Positions 63,519-64,000 of a DNA stretch of 64,000 nt are shown here, in pieces (position 1 is the stretch's first letter; every line of letters begins with the position of its first letter). The notes beneath the pieces were generated by a model that was given only the letters and a program-made list of their open reading frames with translations, did not search any database and was not told where the DNA came from. Origin of the DNA: Cupriavidus sp. MP-37 (GTDB lineage: Bacteria > Pseudomonadota > Gammaproteobacteria > Burkholderiales > Burkholderiaceae); assembly GCF_020618415.1 (NCBI RefSeq), contig NZ_CP085344.1, positions 1,077,001-1,141,000 of the forward strand. Direction: 5' to 3'. Both the position numbers and the translations under genes were made by a program.

Positions 63519-64000
63519 ATGCAAGGCTGACACCACTAGTGATTTACGGGGCGGGCGGATTCGCACGCGAGGTGCTGCAAGTCGCCCTCGACATGAATGC
63601 GCAGACTCCCCGCTGGGACGTGCGGGGTTTCCTTGTTGACCCCGGCTACGATGTTGGGGAGCCTGTACATGGACTGCCTGTGATGACTACCGATGTTTGG
63701 ACAGCTCCAGCAGACGGCCAACTCGTGGTAGGGATCGGCGACAGCAGTGCTCGCCGGGCTATCGCTGACCGGATGCACGCGCGGTTCGGGATGCGATTCG
63801 CCACTCTGGTGCACCCGCAGGCGTGGGTCGGGCGGCAAGTCCGGATAGGTGAGGGCTCCGTGATTTGCGCGGGAGCATTGATCACCACCGACATCTCCAT
63901 CGGCCGGCATGTGCATGTGAATTTGGGTTGCACGATCGGGCACGACGCAGTTCTGGAGGACTTTGTCACGCTCAACCCCAGCGTCAATGTATCGGGTAAC
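63515..64000 (+). CDS. PglD/NeuD-family sugar acyltransferase (3' end beyond window)
   Basis: 162 residues visible; the gene continues past the end. It starts at ATG 63515, overlapping the wzt stop by four bases. A Rossmann-like N-terminus (LVIYGAGGFAREVLQVALDM) is followed by left-handed-helix hexapeptide repeats (VGRQVRIGEGSVICAGALIT, ISIGRHVHVNLGCTIGHDAV). The family acetylates nucleotide-linked amino sugars or sialic-acid precursors. It probably modifies a sugar of the O-antigen. Confidence 0.88.
   Translation, partial: MNARLTPLVIYGAGGFAREVLQVALDMNAQTPRWDVRGFLVDPGYDVGEPVHGLPVMTTDVWTAPADGQLVVGIGDSSARRAIADRMHARFGMRFATLVHPQAWVGRQVRIGEGSVICAGALITTDISIGRHVHVNLGCTIGHDAVLEDFVTLNPSVNVSGN

Noticed and set aside
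1..64000. tRNA, rRNA, CRISPR array, insertion sequence or prophage
   Set aside because: Looked for cloverleaf-like stretches, regular repeat-spacer arrays, transposase or integrase motifs and saw none; a tRNA scan would be needed to exclude short RNAs fully.

Overview
The window is a high-GC, densely coded stretch of a betaproteobacterial chromosome, most like Cupriavidus/Ralstonia (Burkholderiaceae). This is judged from gene content and protein style only: a fused HemD-HemX, a PyrB plus inactive dihydroorotase pair, a respiratory formate dehydrogenase cluster with DUF3305/DUF3306 genes, metG back to back with mrp, and REP-type palindromes common in Burkholderiales. No tRNA, rRNA, CRISPR, integrase, transposase or prophage gene was seen. 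It looks like core chromosome with accessory operons inserted.

Layout. 1-1942: end of tamB and a lipoprotein with two BamE-like modules. 1977-13740 (minus): one eight-gene operon that reads, in order of transcription, single-chain biotin-dependent acyl-CoA carboxylase, acyl-CoA ligase, IclR regulator, and a complete Dpp/Opp-type ABC importer (binding protein, two permeases, two ATPases). A 15-bp palindrome of IclR-operator type lies upstream of the first gene. This is the best candidate for an undescribed pathway: uptake, CoA activation and carboxylation of an unknown acid. 14101-18491: metG, an OmpA-like lipoprotein and mrp/apbC. 18509-29663: formate dehydrogenase (DUF3305, DUF3306, a poly-ferredoxin, a TorD-type chaperone, a TAT peptide, FdhA, FdhB, a lipoprotein, FdhC, a small exported protein, FdhD). 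29758-32742: dcd and a PLP-dependent Arg/Lys/Orn decarboxylase, the latter preceded by a long hairpin leader.

32806-37820: a VapBC-type toxin-antitoxin pair with its own palindrome, a divergent GST/LysR pair, and a TRAP transporter (DctQM) with no binding-protein gene nearby. 38112-41767: argH, an anti-sigma/ECF sigma pair and a ferritin-like exported protein. 42035-49512: ppc and the divergent heme genes hemC, hemDX, hemY. 49534-56824: photolyase, rsuA-type pseudouridine synthase, then a tightly overlapping yqgE-ruvX-pyrR-pyrB-pyrC'-plsC block. 56860-57708: apaH. 57940-64000: start of an O-antigen locus (rfbBDAC for dTDP-L-rhamnose, the wzm/wzt exporter and a truncated PglD/NeuD-like acyltransferase), visibly lower in GC towards the window end.

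Most starts were chosen from Shine-Dalgarno spacing. Several differ from the longest open frame (GTG for the carboxylase, TTG for mrp and rfbB, GTG for vapC and the sigma factor).
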